Shown piece by piece: positions 36,551 to 47,959 of a DNA stretch of 64,000 nt. Numbering within the stretch: the first letter of the stretch is position 1; the number at the start of each line of letters is the position of its first letter. Origin of the DNA: Viscum album (taxonomy: Eukaryota > Streptophyta > Magnoliopsida > Santalales > Viscaceae); NCBI GenBank assembly GCA_963277665.1, contig OY728166.1, positions 548,201,219 to 548,265,218 of the forward strand, given 5' to 3'. The notes beneath the pieces are model-generated. The model was not told the origin of the DNA. It did not search any database and saw only the letters and a program-made list of their open reading frames with translations. The position numbers were made by a program, and so were the translations under genes.

Positions 36551-37326
36551 ACTGTACATGAAACCAATATGTGAAACCAATCTGTGAAACCGATCTGTGA
36601 AACTGATCTGTCACACCGATCTCTGAAACCGATCTGTGAAACCTATCTGTGAAACTGATCTGTCACACCGATCTGTGAAACCGATCTGTGAAACTGATCT
36701 GTGAAACTGATCTGTGAAACCGATCTGTGAAACTGATCTCTCACACCAATCTGTGAAACCGATATGTGAAACCGATCTGTGAAATTGATCTGTGAAACTG
36801 ATCTATCACACCGATCTGTGAAACCGATCTGTGAAACCTATCTGTGAAACTGATCTGTGAAACTAATCTGTCACACCGATATGTGAAACCAATCTGTCAG
36901 ACCGATCTGTGGAACCAATTTGTCACACCGATCTGTGAAACCGATCTGTCAGACCGATCTGTGAAACCGATCTGTCACACCGATCTGTGAAACTGATCGG
37001 TGAGACCGATCTGTGAGACCGATCTGTGACACCGATCTGTGAAACTGATCTGTCACACCGATCTCTGAAACCGATCTGTGAAACCGATCTGTGAAACCGA
37101 TCTGTGAAACTGATCTGTGAAACCGATCTGTGAAACTGATCTATCACACCGATCTGTGAAACCAATCTGTGAAACCGATCTGTGAAACTGATATGTGAAA
37201 CTGATCTGTCACACCGCACTATGAAACCGATCTGTCAGACCGATCTGTGAAACCGATCTGTCACACTGATCTGTGAAACCGATCTGTCACACCGATCTGT
37301 CAGACCGATCGGTGAGACCGATCTGT
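36551..37326 (-). repeat. 13-bp minisatellite in U3 of element B 5' LTR (about 59 units)
   Basis: The same unit types as the 3' LTR array, differing in number and in local order. It starts after CACTGTTCACCCACCATTAC and ends before CTGTTACTGTTCATAGAACT. The unequal count of two arrays that were identical at insertion records slippage since then. Confidence 0.95.
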
Positions 37327-37436
37327 TACTGTTCATAGAACTGGAAACACTGTTCACAGAACTGGAAAATTGGCAAAGTGTTGGGAATAAGTCCCCTTGG
37401 CCTCCCGGAACACCTCTAACACCAAAATTCCACAAA

Positions 37437-37466
37437 GTAATGGACCGGAGAGGTCCGGGCCATTAC
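37437..37466. other. Inverted repeat at the U3 start of the element B 5' LTR
   Basis: GTAATGGACC..GGTCCGGGCCATTAC: outer arms GTAATGG / CCATTAC (7 bp) with inner ACC / GGT pairs. The same structure occurs at 28397-28426, and the outer arms are also intact at 6750-6779 in the much older element A. It abuts the terminal CA, i.e. the integrase recognition end. Confidence 0.55.
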
Positions 37467-37467
37467 A

Positions 37468-37472
37468 CTACC
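37468..37472. repeat. Target-site duplication CTACC (right)
   Basis: Matches 24519-24523 exactly. Confidence 0.95.
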
Positions 37473-39505
37473 AAATTTTCGATCTATATTGGTCCTATTG
37501 GACCCATGAACATGTTACTCCTCTAATGGAAATCTCCAGAATTATCCACCACCAACACTGATGATCTGGTCAAGGTTCAAAGCATAGATTGTTCATGTCA
37601 CCAAACCCAATCATTTTACATTATCATTCCAATAATGGAAGATCCTAAAACGTATCCAAGGCCCTAAGACACCACTCTCATCATCCCCTCATAAAAAACA
37701 AGATGGAATTAAACCCACACGCAATGACTCTATTGTTAAGCATATTGAGTATACACATCCATACCAGCAAAACCCAAAGGCAAATGGTACAGTTCCTATC
37801 CAATGTGTGAAACCTAGGATACCATCAATTTGCAATGGTTTCAAAAACCCTTGAAATCCAAACATGATGTCTTGACTCAATGTTAGTGAGACACAACTCA
37901 CAAAATAATTTTTTTGAGTATAATACCCTGATCAAGGATGTTCCAAAGGTAAGTCTCATGAATTGAAATAAAAAATTATATTATAAAATAGAATAGTATC
38001 TAATTGAGTTAAATAATGCACAAAACCAATAAACCGAACATTAATTATAAAATTACAATATAATTCATCTACACACTCCCTGAAAATCACCTCATTTATA
38101 TCCAATGAACAATTACTGAGTGTTCCTCTCATCACAAATACCAATAACTGAGAAGGCTCCCCGCCATACCCATCAACTCATAAATTCAACAGTGTCAAAA
38201 ATTGATTAATATTATAAATCATGGTTCCCCCCATTATAAAAAACTTCTAATGATGGCCAATCTCACTCGTGGTTCTTCTATCCAAAAGAATAACCTAACA
38301 AGATTACACATCAACCGGGCCCAATCATTGACGTGAAAAAAAACACATCACGTGTTCTAACCTGCAAAATAACCAAAATAGATCAAAACGTGCATCATTT
38401 TTATAAGTCCTGAACATTTGGAAAAGAAAATAAGCAATTAAAACATACAGTAATTTCACATTATTCCACCACATATGTCCCTCTCAAAACATCAACCTCA
38501 CTATCACACCACAAGAGTCTCCCATTGAACATCCATCCCATGAACATACCAACAGTGACTATAGAAAACATCAATAGGGTACCTCCTAAATGTATAAATA
38601 AATTGTTAACCCAATCCTAGTTAGCTATTTAAGATAAATAAAATTAGTCTACATATCCATTGATTTCCCTTTATTCACCATGTCAACGGAATCACACAAA
38701 CCCACTAACCTCACTATGTTGTTTACAAGAACCTCTGGTACACAAGCTTTAAACAAAATTCAAGCATATGACTTGCCCCATCCAAAAAATGAAATCCAAT
38801 CAAGATAATTAACATTGGTATAAATTTTTAATTACAATAATATATTTTGTAACATTTAAAGAAACAAAACATCTTAGAGTTTCTAAAAACCCCTTGGCAT
38901 TCATGGTTTTTCCATCAAAACCAAAGTCATCAAAATACACATTCTAGATAGACACTTTCAGGAAAATAAATCATTTATTAAAAAAAATAAAATGTTAAAA
39001 GAAATTGTAAAAATCATATTTGATATCAAATTTCCAATCCATTGAAAATTATTTTTAAGACCAATTTTCCATACATTTTCAACAAAATGGAAAATCCAAT
39101 TTATTTTAATATTTAACAGCTCAAAAATCCATTTTCTTAATAATGTAAAAATCTAAACCACTTAAAAGAATGAAAACAATGATAAACTTCCCATAAAGCA
39201 ATTCCATAAAACTATTTATACCCTCACTCTACCAAATATGTTTTCCTTTTTCAAACCCCATTTTTATCAAAATTTACAATGTTTCCAAAATTCATTTCTC
39301 TATTGTGGAAAAACACATGCACTAACAATTAAAAACATCCTCTTGTATACATATTAAATTCCCTATTATATATAATTTAAGTTATAGAATAATAATTTTT
39401 TTATAATTTGGTTCTATTAATATAGATTCAGAAGAGTCCATCAGATCAAACAACATCACCCATAAGAACGTGTACCATTCCACGATAATGTTATTATTGT
39501 GATGG
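37473..39505. other. Intergenic DNA between elements B and D, no gene recognised
   Basis: The right half of the DNA into which element B inserted. The first kilobase is less AT-rich, with C-rich plus strand phrases. The minus-strand frame at 37689-37901 (70 codons) has no family I recognise. From about 38600 the sequence is AT-rich with A-runs. Confidence 0.45.
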
Positions 39506-39510
39506 ATGAA
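39506..39510. repeat. Element D target-site duplication, left (ATGAA)
   Basis: ATGAA precedes the TG of the left LTR; ACGAA (45580-45584) follows the CA of the right LTR. The one difference is a T/C transition, as expected for an old duplication. Confidence 0.7.
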
Positions 39511-41084
39511 TGATGATGGTATTTGGCATGAATTACTCACCATTAAATTATTATTAACTGAGAATGAAATATTGTTGAACTATACGGTATATCACAAGGA
39601 GGCGTGTTACAACACAACAAATTTGTATTTTCTATATTTATAACCTAACTAGTATGAAAATACATACACACTTATATAAATATGAGGTTGGTTCTGAAAA
39701 TACATAAAATATAACATATATTAAAAATAAAATTAAAAATAAAATGATGATAAATATTACGTGATGAAGTTTGTGAATAATCATTATTATTTTTGGGAGG
39801 TCATGGTGATAAAATCATTTTTCTATAAATATACGTTATTACTAATATTATACTCAATGTTGAGAACAACCCAATCAATCTAGAACTTCTAATAAATTGT
39901 TATTATCTCACAACATTATTTCACATGGATGAAAATACTCACTCACATCGACACCACAATGATACTCCTCCCAGGATACAACATTAGGAAAATGATGTGG
40001 AAGAAAAATATTAAAATAGGAAAAAGAATTCAATAGCAGTGAATGTAGTGTGATCCCTACACCAAATCCATTTCATCACTATTAAATTATTAGAAAAAAA
40101 TAAATTGTAACATTTAACACTAAAACTTCAAAAACCACCACTCCCACCTTGAAAAAAATTATAGTTCATTCTCTAAATTCATCGAGATTAGAGAGATCAT
40201 TGTAGGGGAACACAAAATAAAAAATGAAAAATAATAGAATAATATGAAGATAGATACATTTAAAAAAGTAAAATAATATTACATCATAAAAAATGATTAT
40301 TCTATAAAAAATGGAAAACCTAGGTTTCCATCCACACTTTATAACTATTTGAATAGAAGAGGTACATTTTTAATGGAATGAGAGTGAAATTTTGTCACCA
40401 GAAAGATCATATAAATGTCTCCACGTGTTAACCCCATTTAATTGAAAAAATTTGTATTCGTGTCTTCTAAAAGGTTATTTATTTTTTCATCTGAATTATT
40501 CGCATAAAAGGTTATATACATGGGTAATGTATGGAGAGAGATATTGATGTATGAATTGGGGACATTTATTCTATCTAGGGGACTCTTCATCTTTAACCAT
40601 GCACTTTATAATTCATCAAAACCTAGACTCCATCATAATCATGTATTAATTCCACTATGAAAGTTGGTCCAAGATACATTAATATCTCTATAAAAAATTT
40701 CTTCTTATTTGGCCCATCAAAATTATATATATATTATCATCTTTAAATATGTCCATATCTGTACATAGTTATCTAGGACTGGATTGTGTGCAAGATTTAT
40801 AATTCCAAATGAATGATTGAGATTTGAATCCGAGTAGATAAAATGAGTCCCAAGATATATGAAAACATAAAGAATGTAATTCCAAAATTTTATTCAGCGT
40901 ATAAAATGGTATGGCTGAAATGAAGATTAAAAGTAAAATATTTAAAATTTTAATTAACCCATTTTTTATTTATGCTCAAAAAACAAAAAAAAACAAAAAA
41001 TGTGACAATTTCTCATTAAATAACATTTTGGTGGTATTTAAAACATTTATTAATAGTATAAAATATTTTAAAATTTTGTCTTCA
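39511..41084 (-). repeat. Element D 3' LTR (1574 bp)
   Basis: Begins TGATGATGG and ends TTGTCTTCA on the plus strand. It aligns along its length with 43997-45579. Shared words include ATCACAAGGAGG (39591 / 44078), GTGAATAATCATTAT, GGGACTCTTCATCTT and AAATGAGTCCCA. Divergence is high, perhaps a quarter of positions by eye, so the insertion is old. Confidence 0.82.
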
Positions 41085-41100
41085 TAACTCCCCCACACTT
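41085..41100 (-). other. Element D polypurine tract
   Basis: The minus strand reads AAGTGTGGGGGAGTTA, directly before the LTR start. AAGTGTGGGGGA is the form of PPT familiar from plant Athila/Tat elements. The corresponding position after the right LTR lacks it, as expected. Confidence 0.75.
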
Positions 41101-43974
41101 GACCATTTCACTCTCGGGGAATCATTATATATTCAAATCATAATCAACACAAAAATCAACAATGTGAAAACATCCATGGTAATTTCCACAATATAATTCC
41201 ATTATGTGTCATATATGGAAAAATGTACCTATAATTTTCATTACTCACATATAAATTTTATTGAACTTATAAATACATTCTTTTATCAAACATAACCGAC
41301 CTCACATTGAATTTCAAGTCACTTATCAATCATGAAAAATTGAATCTAGTGTTATACTCATACATGGGAATTCCATGCTTCACCATAGGTATGTGAATGT
41401 TCTAATTTATACATAATGTGAGTCATGAAAATATTTATATTCATTATATGTTTTTCAAAGAAAATTATGTGGCTTGAGATTGGTAGGAAAATATATGAAA
41501 ACATAAGGCTAAAAAGAGGAAATTAGACTCTTATGCACATTCCATGAATATTCATGTGAAAACACATGATGAACCTCACTCAAGGACACATTAAATTGTG
41601 AAACATATTACCAAAACCCCTTTTCTGACATGGGATATGGGTCATTATGTGATTATAAAGAATTATTTTATTTAAATTATCCCCCTTTTCTCATTTTTGT
41701 TTATTCTAGAATGTAACAACATTAATTTTATGGTTGTTTTTTTATTTATTTATAGAGTATTAGATGAAAAATGAATATAATTAATGAATGGAATTACATC
41801 CTGTCATTTTATAGTGTAAAATGAGTCATAAAATTATGTACAATAACATATTCAAGATTACCTCCATTTAGTATCTTTGTTTTTTGTTTTTTAAAAGTAA
41901 AACCAGATGAAACAAATAAAGCACAATGAAATGATGACTCAAACCAAATTATCTCATCATAAACTACCTAAAATGATTATACACACCTCACATCAGCCAA
42001 AAATGAATCGAATACCAAGAAACAAAGATTAAGTCCCTTCTTCCACACGTAGACATGAAATATACTTGAAACATTACAATGATTGTGGGTAGCTAAGGAT
42101 AAATTACATTGTATAGTAGCTTAAACCTATATGTCAATTCATAGAATCTAAGTTATAATAATGGATCGATGTATATAATAGTTCTAAAGATAAAATGTGG
42201 CATGCCAAATCCAATTCCTCAATCACATAAAAAAATTACATTAAATCCAATGCTTTGAAAGGGAAAATAACAAATTTTGTTTATAAAAGAAAATCATTGA
42301 TTCACTCAAGAAAGTATGGGTATTAGGTAGAATATTTCAATTTGGTTTAGAATACCTAAAAAGAATGTAAATGTTATTTTAGTTAGTGTTTTATGGGAAT
42401 AAATTTTAAAAAATTGTCAAACTAATAAAAACTCTTGAAAATCCAAAACAAGGAAAAGGATTTCCTATCAAAAATAATTTAAAATCCATCTATTAAAATT
42501 TCATGTGTACTTTATTAAAATAAATTGATGTGTAAAAAGTGATAATAATATTCATTTCAGCTTAATTATCCAAAAAATATGAAAAAATTAAAATCACACA
42601 AGAACAACTATGCAGGATGACACTCCCCACACATATATTTAACTAGCCCTCATTTCAGCACAACAAAATCAAATATAAGGGCAGAAAGACTAATTGATGG
42701 AATGATACATAATAAATTTATTTTCTAGTGGAATTATTGAGATAAGAACCTATTTGATACTACCTCTTCCTAGAAAGAATGAAAGAAACAAATCAATAAT
42801 AAATATATAGAAAAATAAATAGTAAGGGAAAATATGATAGATCGTGGTTTCAACCCCCTTGTGGGTGTTCGGATTTTACAACACCTAGATAGATAGTTGC
42901 TATAGTTTAACCCCAATCTGAAGGTGAATGTGGTTTCATTAAGATGAACCAGAACATGATAATTTTACCATTTTCCCTGAGAAGACACCAATAATAGAGA
43001 ACCCCATAGAAGATAATAAAATTACTAACTCCCAAGAATGAATAAATAAAGAATTTTAGGTCCATAGTTGGAGGAAAAATAAAATTGGGTTACTCCCAAT
43101 TGACTTAAATGGTGTCCCCCTCCACATGGAATGAAATATTTTGTAGAGGTGGTAGTCTCACCACATGCTTCTCTCTATCTTCTTAAACATTGACCACCAC
43201 CACATGGGTGGTGCATTCATTAACATCATAGTTCTACTCCAAATATTATATATCAGAAATATTTTAAAAGGGAATGTATGAAAACAATTCATTTTTAATA
43301 ATATTGAAACATGATGAATTAATAAATAAATCATCACTTTAAAGTAAGTCATATTGAAAATTGATCTCCTCGGGCATGACCATTGAAAAATCCATCATAG
43401 AATTAAAATCATCAGATTATTCCAAAGAAATAAAGATGAATATAGGTGCTTGATTTTAATTATCAATATGGGGTAATCACATACCCTTATAAATTCTACC
43501 AAAGAATCCCAATATTCATCAACATCCCCATTATCTCCCACATGTGCATCATATAGAATGTATTCTTCTTCAACATAATCTGAAAATAGTATCATAATGT
43601 TCGAAACATTTCCTATAATAATTTATTCCACCCATGGATGATTAATAGAATATTTTGGGAAAAAAAGCTTTTATTACACTTTATCTTGAGCATTATTTTG
43701 AGCTTCTTATTCCATCAAGGAACTAGAAATAAATATACTTTAATTCCTCAACTCTTTTATCATATTTTCATTCATATAAAACCTATTCATTAGTGATACT
43801 TGTTTAATTGAGTCACAAATATAGTTAAAATAAAAATAATATGATAATTTACCATGAAATTCTATCATTGACCCCTGAAAATTAATATATTCAATGAAGA
43901 TTTTATTTTTGGATTTTAAAATATATTATTATTTTTTTTTCTTTATAAAAAATAGTCTACGTAAGCACCCGGGC
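41101..43974 (-). other. Element D interior without recognisable gag-pol
   Basis: About 2.9 kb, AT-rich, with no RT, RNase H, integrase or protease motif on either strand. Two short minus-strand frames (43395-43595 and 43158-43352) lie where gag might start, but they show no gag features I can name. The acidic YVEEEYILYDAHVGD in the first is the only protein-like piece. The part left of 43080 would correspond to the long 3' non-coding region of Athila/Tat elements. Confidence 0.55.
43083..43101 (-). other. Conserved hairpin motif in element D (AATTGGG..CCCAATT)
   Basis: AATTGGG TTACT CCCAATT has 7-bp arms and a 5-nt loop. It resembles TTGGGTTGCCTCCCAA, a phrase I recall from plant Ty3 elements near the end of pol. 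Here the arms are intact while most flanking sequence has decayed. Confidence 0.5.
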
Positions 43975-43992
43975 TCCCTGAAAACAACACCA
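43975..43992 (-). other. Decayed primer-binding site, tRNA-Asp type (element D)
   Basis: The minus strand TGGTGTTGTTTTCAGGGA is compared with TGGCGCCGTTGCCGGGGA, the complement of the 3' end of plant tRNA-Asp. Twelve of 18 positions agree, and five of the six mismatches are C-to-T or G-to-A. It lies 4 nt inside the right LTR. Confidence 0.65.
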
Positions 43993-43996
43993 AATT

Positions 43997-45579
43997 TATT
44001 CGAGTCCTTGGTTTCAAGTCCCTCACCAATAAATTGTTATTACCTAATAATACAATATAGTGGGAACCCTAGGCTCGATCACAAGGAGGACCCTTACAAT
44101 ACACCAAATTTCTATTGTCACTATATATAACCTAACATGTATAAAACAACTTATATACAAATATAAATTGAGGGTTTGATTATGAAAATACATAAAATAT
44201 AGTATATATTAATAATAAAATTAAAAACAAAAAGAAAATAATGAAGACAAAGATAAGTTAGTGAATAATCATTATCATTCATGGGAGATCAGCGTGAAAT
44301 GATAATTGTTCTTTAAGGAAATTTATTCTCAATATTCTGCTCAATGTTGATATCAACACTATCACTCACCTCCTTACCATTAATTGTTATTATATCACAC
44401 CATCACTCCACATGAATGATAATTATCACTCACATCATCACTACGATTCTACTCCACCCTGGATACATCATTATGGTGAAAAAGGAGAGGAAAAAGATGA
44501 AAATGGGAAAAAGGAATCAACTATAGGGTAAGTATAGCGAACCCAAAACCAAACACTTTTCACCATTATTAAATTCATATAATAAAATAAATAGAAACAT
44601 TTAAGATCAACTAAATAATGAACCACCACTTCCCCATCGATGAATAATGATATTTATCTTCCCACATGCATTGATATTATAAGGATCACTTTGGGAGAAC
44701 TCAAAATTGATAATCATTTATAAGAGAAGAAGATGAAAAAAGATTAATTAAAGAAGTAAATAAAATTTTCACAATAGTAAACCATAATTCAATATAAAAT
44801 TTCTAACCTAACATTCTAAACCTAGTTTCCAACCCTTTCAATAGAAAATGAAGAAATTTTAATAGTCTATGTCAGTGAAATTTTTGCTCCGAAAGATTAC
44901 TTGAATGATTTTGTGTGTTAACCCCATTTAATGGAAGCTTTGGAATTGGAGTTTTCTGAAAAGTTGTATGTTTTTTCCAAAATTTATTCCTACAAAATTT
45001 TATTTGCATGGGAATCTTATGTATATACATAATAATGTCTTACATTGAGATATTTATTCAGGCATAGGGACTCTTCATCTTCCAATTCTCCACATTCCAA
45101 TGAATTAATGACATTGAATAAATCATAATAATGCATGAATTTACCTATAAATGTTTGTTCCAATATTCTATTATATATAGATAATGAATTTCAGATTCAT
45201 TGGGCTATCCCACATCATGATATGTGATCATCTATAAATATTTTCAGATCTATACATTGTTTTCTTGAACCAATTTGTGATATATATTTGGGCTACCAAA
45301 TGAATGATATAGATTTGACTCTTGAAGGATGAAATGAGTCCCAGGATATACTAATGCATAAAAAAAGGAATTTCACAATTTCATTTAGTCTATAAATTTT
45401 TGTGGACTAAATAAAGAATAAAAATAAAATATTAAAATTCAAAATTAATCCATTCTTTCATTAAAGCTCAAAATACCTCAAAACCCTAAAAAAGTGACAA
45501 TTACCCAAAAAAGAACACTACATTCAGATTTAAAACATATAATTAAAATATAAAATATTTGAAATTTTTTTGTTGAACA
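43997..45579 (-). repeat. Element D 5' LTR (1583 bp)
   Basis: The plus-strand left edge TATTCGAGTCCTTGG aligns base for base with TGATGATGG..TTTGG of the other LTR; both are 25 bp from the word CTCACCA. It ends GTTGAACA. Its terminal TG has decayed to TA. Confidence 0.8.
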
Positions 45580-46689
45580 ACGAATAATCTAATCACTCCC
45601 AATAGATCTCTCTGACTCAACTAAAATCCTATACATCCAATATTTTTGTAATCCCCACATCTTAGTGCATGAATTATCCTAAATTTATTAATCAAAATAC
45701 TAGAAATCCCTTATCCACTCAAGTTTTGAACGATTACACGATGTCCAAGCATGGGATAAATCTACCTCCTATGTCCTAATTACATATCTTCTCTTGTAAC
45801 TATTCTATATCATCCTGGACATTCTTTGACACAATTTTGTAATTATGTATCTTGCTTCCCCTAAAAAACTCCCATGTAAAGATCATCACATGCCCTCAGA
45901 CATGATTATATATATTCAAGATGCATCTAACTAGTTTTTAGGGCCTAATATAGTTTTGGGGACACTATGACCTCCAAAAATAATTTCCCCATGAAAATTA
46001 CTGATTCTAATGAAACTTTATCATGTCCCATATATATAGTCGATGGCCCCACTATCATATAAGAATAAAACTAGGATCCCACTGGATTCATGTAGTCTAG
46101 AATATGATAGTATGAAACTATCAATACGATGTACCAAAAAAATTATGTTTGTAGTTGAATATTAGAACAAAAGAAGTCATATATAAAAATTTAAACATTT
46201 GAATGTACATGATGAATAATAAATAAAATATATATCATTATCTAGAAAAAATCATATTCCATATTTCTGAATCCATTGATACCATGACCTGCTAAAACTG
46301 AACTAAGCATCCATATCTATGCCATACTTATTCCCTTATAAGAATCATGAACATCTATCAATTTACGTCAGATTCAAACCTATTTATGGAAACATATGAT
46401 GAGTCCAATAACCTAGTAAATATCCTCAGTACACTAAAAAGTTTTTTGCGCAATATGATTATGTTTTTTTCATATAGTTAATATATATATTGTGGTCTTC
46501 CTGTATAAAACAGCAACCTAGAAACATAACACCCACGAAAAAAAATTTTAACTACTTCAACATGATTCTGAGATCAACATAATTTCACAACCCATACATG
46601 TCATTTTTCATATGGAATTTAAAATATGTGGAATAATATGAACTATATATTACAAGAAGTTACAACATTACCAAATCAATAACATTAAG
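45580..46689. other. Intergenic DNA, no gene recognised
   Basis: The first five bases, ACGAA, are the right target duplication of element D. The rest has no protein-like frame. It may include a decayed flank of the family 3 repeat that begins near 46690. Confidence 0.4.
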
Positions 46690-47910
46690 GGTCCTATTAA
46701 TTCATGTGTCACATGGAATTTACATATGACTCTAGTAACTGCATTATAAGGTACCTCAACCCATCCCGGAATACTCACAGTGGTCCATCTAGTCACCCAT
46801 ACAAATCTTTAGAGAATATAGGGATATTAACCATACACACATTCCAATCCTCATAGAATCTAGGGAAGCCACCATAAGTCACACTAGCCTATCGCTATAT
46901 GTTTCAGGGATGAAATCATAAAGATTAAAATACAGGTGACATGAATTAATTTATGATATTTTTGGAGGGTGAACATTAATAAAATAATAACCAAGATATG
47001 CAGCATGGTCAATGCCCCTACATCAAACTAAAGTAGTTCACATAATTCACAACCAACCGTCACTACCAACACTATTCCTATAATCTTTTCCATTATAGAA
47101 GACCCGTCACACATCAGAAATAAACAATATATATATATAATTAATTTTAAAATCATTCTTAAATCCTAACAACACACTTGGATTCCAATTAATTCCTTCT
47201 GATGTCTATTTATTATCAATCATCTCCACAATGAACTCTATCCACCATAATTAGTTTCATGAAAATTAATTAATTTTTTCATCATTACATTTAAAATTTA
47301 AATAATCGACACAAAAACTACTGAGCAGTTTAAATATATCATAATTGTATGAAACCAAGTGTATTCCACTCCCAATGCACCTCTATGCTTACACAACATT
47401 AAATCCCAAATTTATAAACATAAATGTGAGGTAAATGTTAATTGAAATCACTATAAAGCCATAAAAAACTCACTAATAAGATTAATTTATATCAAATTAT
47501 GAAAAATTACTTGATGTAATCCTCTTTGAATATCCACTGAATGACGAAAATAAAATCCCCTTACAATGAATTGATTTAACCACTCTTGAGAAATAATCCA
47601 TATAAATTCATGCATAACCAAGATAAATTCATAAAAAAATATAAATATAAAAAATATGAGATAGAGGATATAATACCTCTAATTCATTTGAATATATCCA
47701 TCCATGTTGACCTAATTGAAGGGGTTCTTTATGGGGACTAAAGAGGGGCCTAGAGGGATATTTCTTCTCTATTAACACGTATAGAGAAGGATAATATGGA
47801 ATGTGTACCAAATAAGAATACATGTAAAATACCAAAATGTAACTCAATTATGTGAGGGTTCATACACACCATATGATAAAATTTGGGTCTAACTGTTGTA
47901 ATATTAGGTT
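46690..47910 (-). repeat. LTR-like repeat, family 3, copy 2
   Basis: Homologous to about 22030-23440 in the same orientation. Matching phrases in order include GGGTCCTATTAATTCATGTG / GGGCTCTCATTAACACATGT, CATAGAATCTAGGGAAGCCA / CATAGAATCTGTTGAGGCCA, GGTCAATGCCCCTACATCAA / GGTCAATGACCCTACCTCAA and GAGGATATAATACCTCTAAT / GGGGATATCATACCTCAAAT. The ends are not defined. The two copies are about 24.7 kb apart with element B between them, so they are separate insertions or the ends of a disrupted element. Confidence 0.5.
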
Positions 47911-47959
47911 CAGAATTTTTTCCCAACACATTGTCCACCAAACTGACTGGTCGGTGGAT

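Larger units (their letters stand above)
24524..37467 (-). mobile_element. Element B: complete but inactive Ty3/gypsy chromovirus, 12.9 kb
   Basis: Two LTRs of 3904 and 3916 bp, each TG..CA, flank a 5124-bp interior and a perfect 5-bp target duplication. On the minus strand the order is 5' LTR (37467-33552), PBS for initiator tRNA-Met, leader, one gag-protease-RT-RNase H-integrase-chromodomain-type frame (33165-28692), short 3' UTR, 3' LTR (28427-24524). Domain order and the C-terminal tail are those of plant chromoviruses of the Tekay/Del kind (clade is inference). The LTRs make up about 60 percent of the element. The first 200 bases of the two LTRs differ at roughly ten positions by eye, so the insertion is not recent. 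Thirteen stops and one frameshift prevent expression. Confidence 0.96.
33552..37467 (-). repeat. Element B 5' LTR (3916 bp)
   Basis: Counterpart of 24524-28427 with the same edges TGTCACGACC and CCATTACA. It contains the 13-bp array (36551-37326), the CTCACCC box (33939-33998) and the same 57-bp duplication (near 34242 and 34299). Differences from the 3' LTR are mostly single substitutions plus small length changes in the arrays. Confidence 0.95.
39511..45579 (-). mobile_element. Element D: old 6.07-kb LTR element, probably non-autonomous Athila/Tat-type
   Basis: Two homologous LTRs (1574 and 1583 bp) flank a 2912-bp interior. For a minus-strand element, the PBS-like site is next to the right LTR (43975-43992) and the PPT next to the left LTR (41085-41100). 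A 5-bp target duplication with one mismatch surrounds it. A hairpin phrase at 43083-43101 resembles the TTGGGTTGCCTCCCAA motif that I know from the region downstream of pol in plant Athila/Tat elements. Only about 900 bp separate PBS and this motif, far too little for gag-pol, and no pol residue pattern is visible. It was therefore probably a deletion derivative moved by enzymes of another element. Confidence 0.8.

Noticed and set aside
37689..37901. Minus-strand frame of 70 codons right of element B
   Set aside because: I tried to read it as a Ty3 protease or other pol segment, but no catalytic motif fits.
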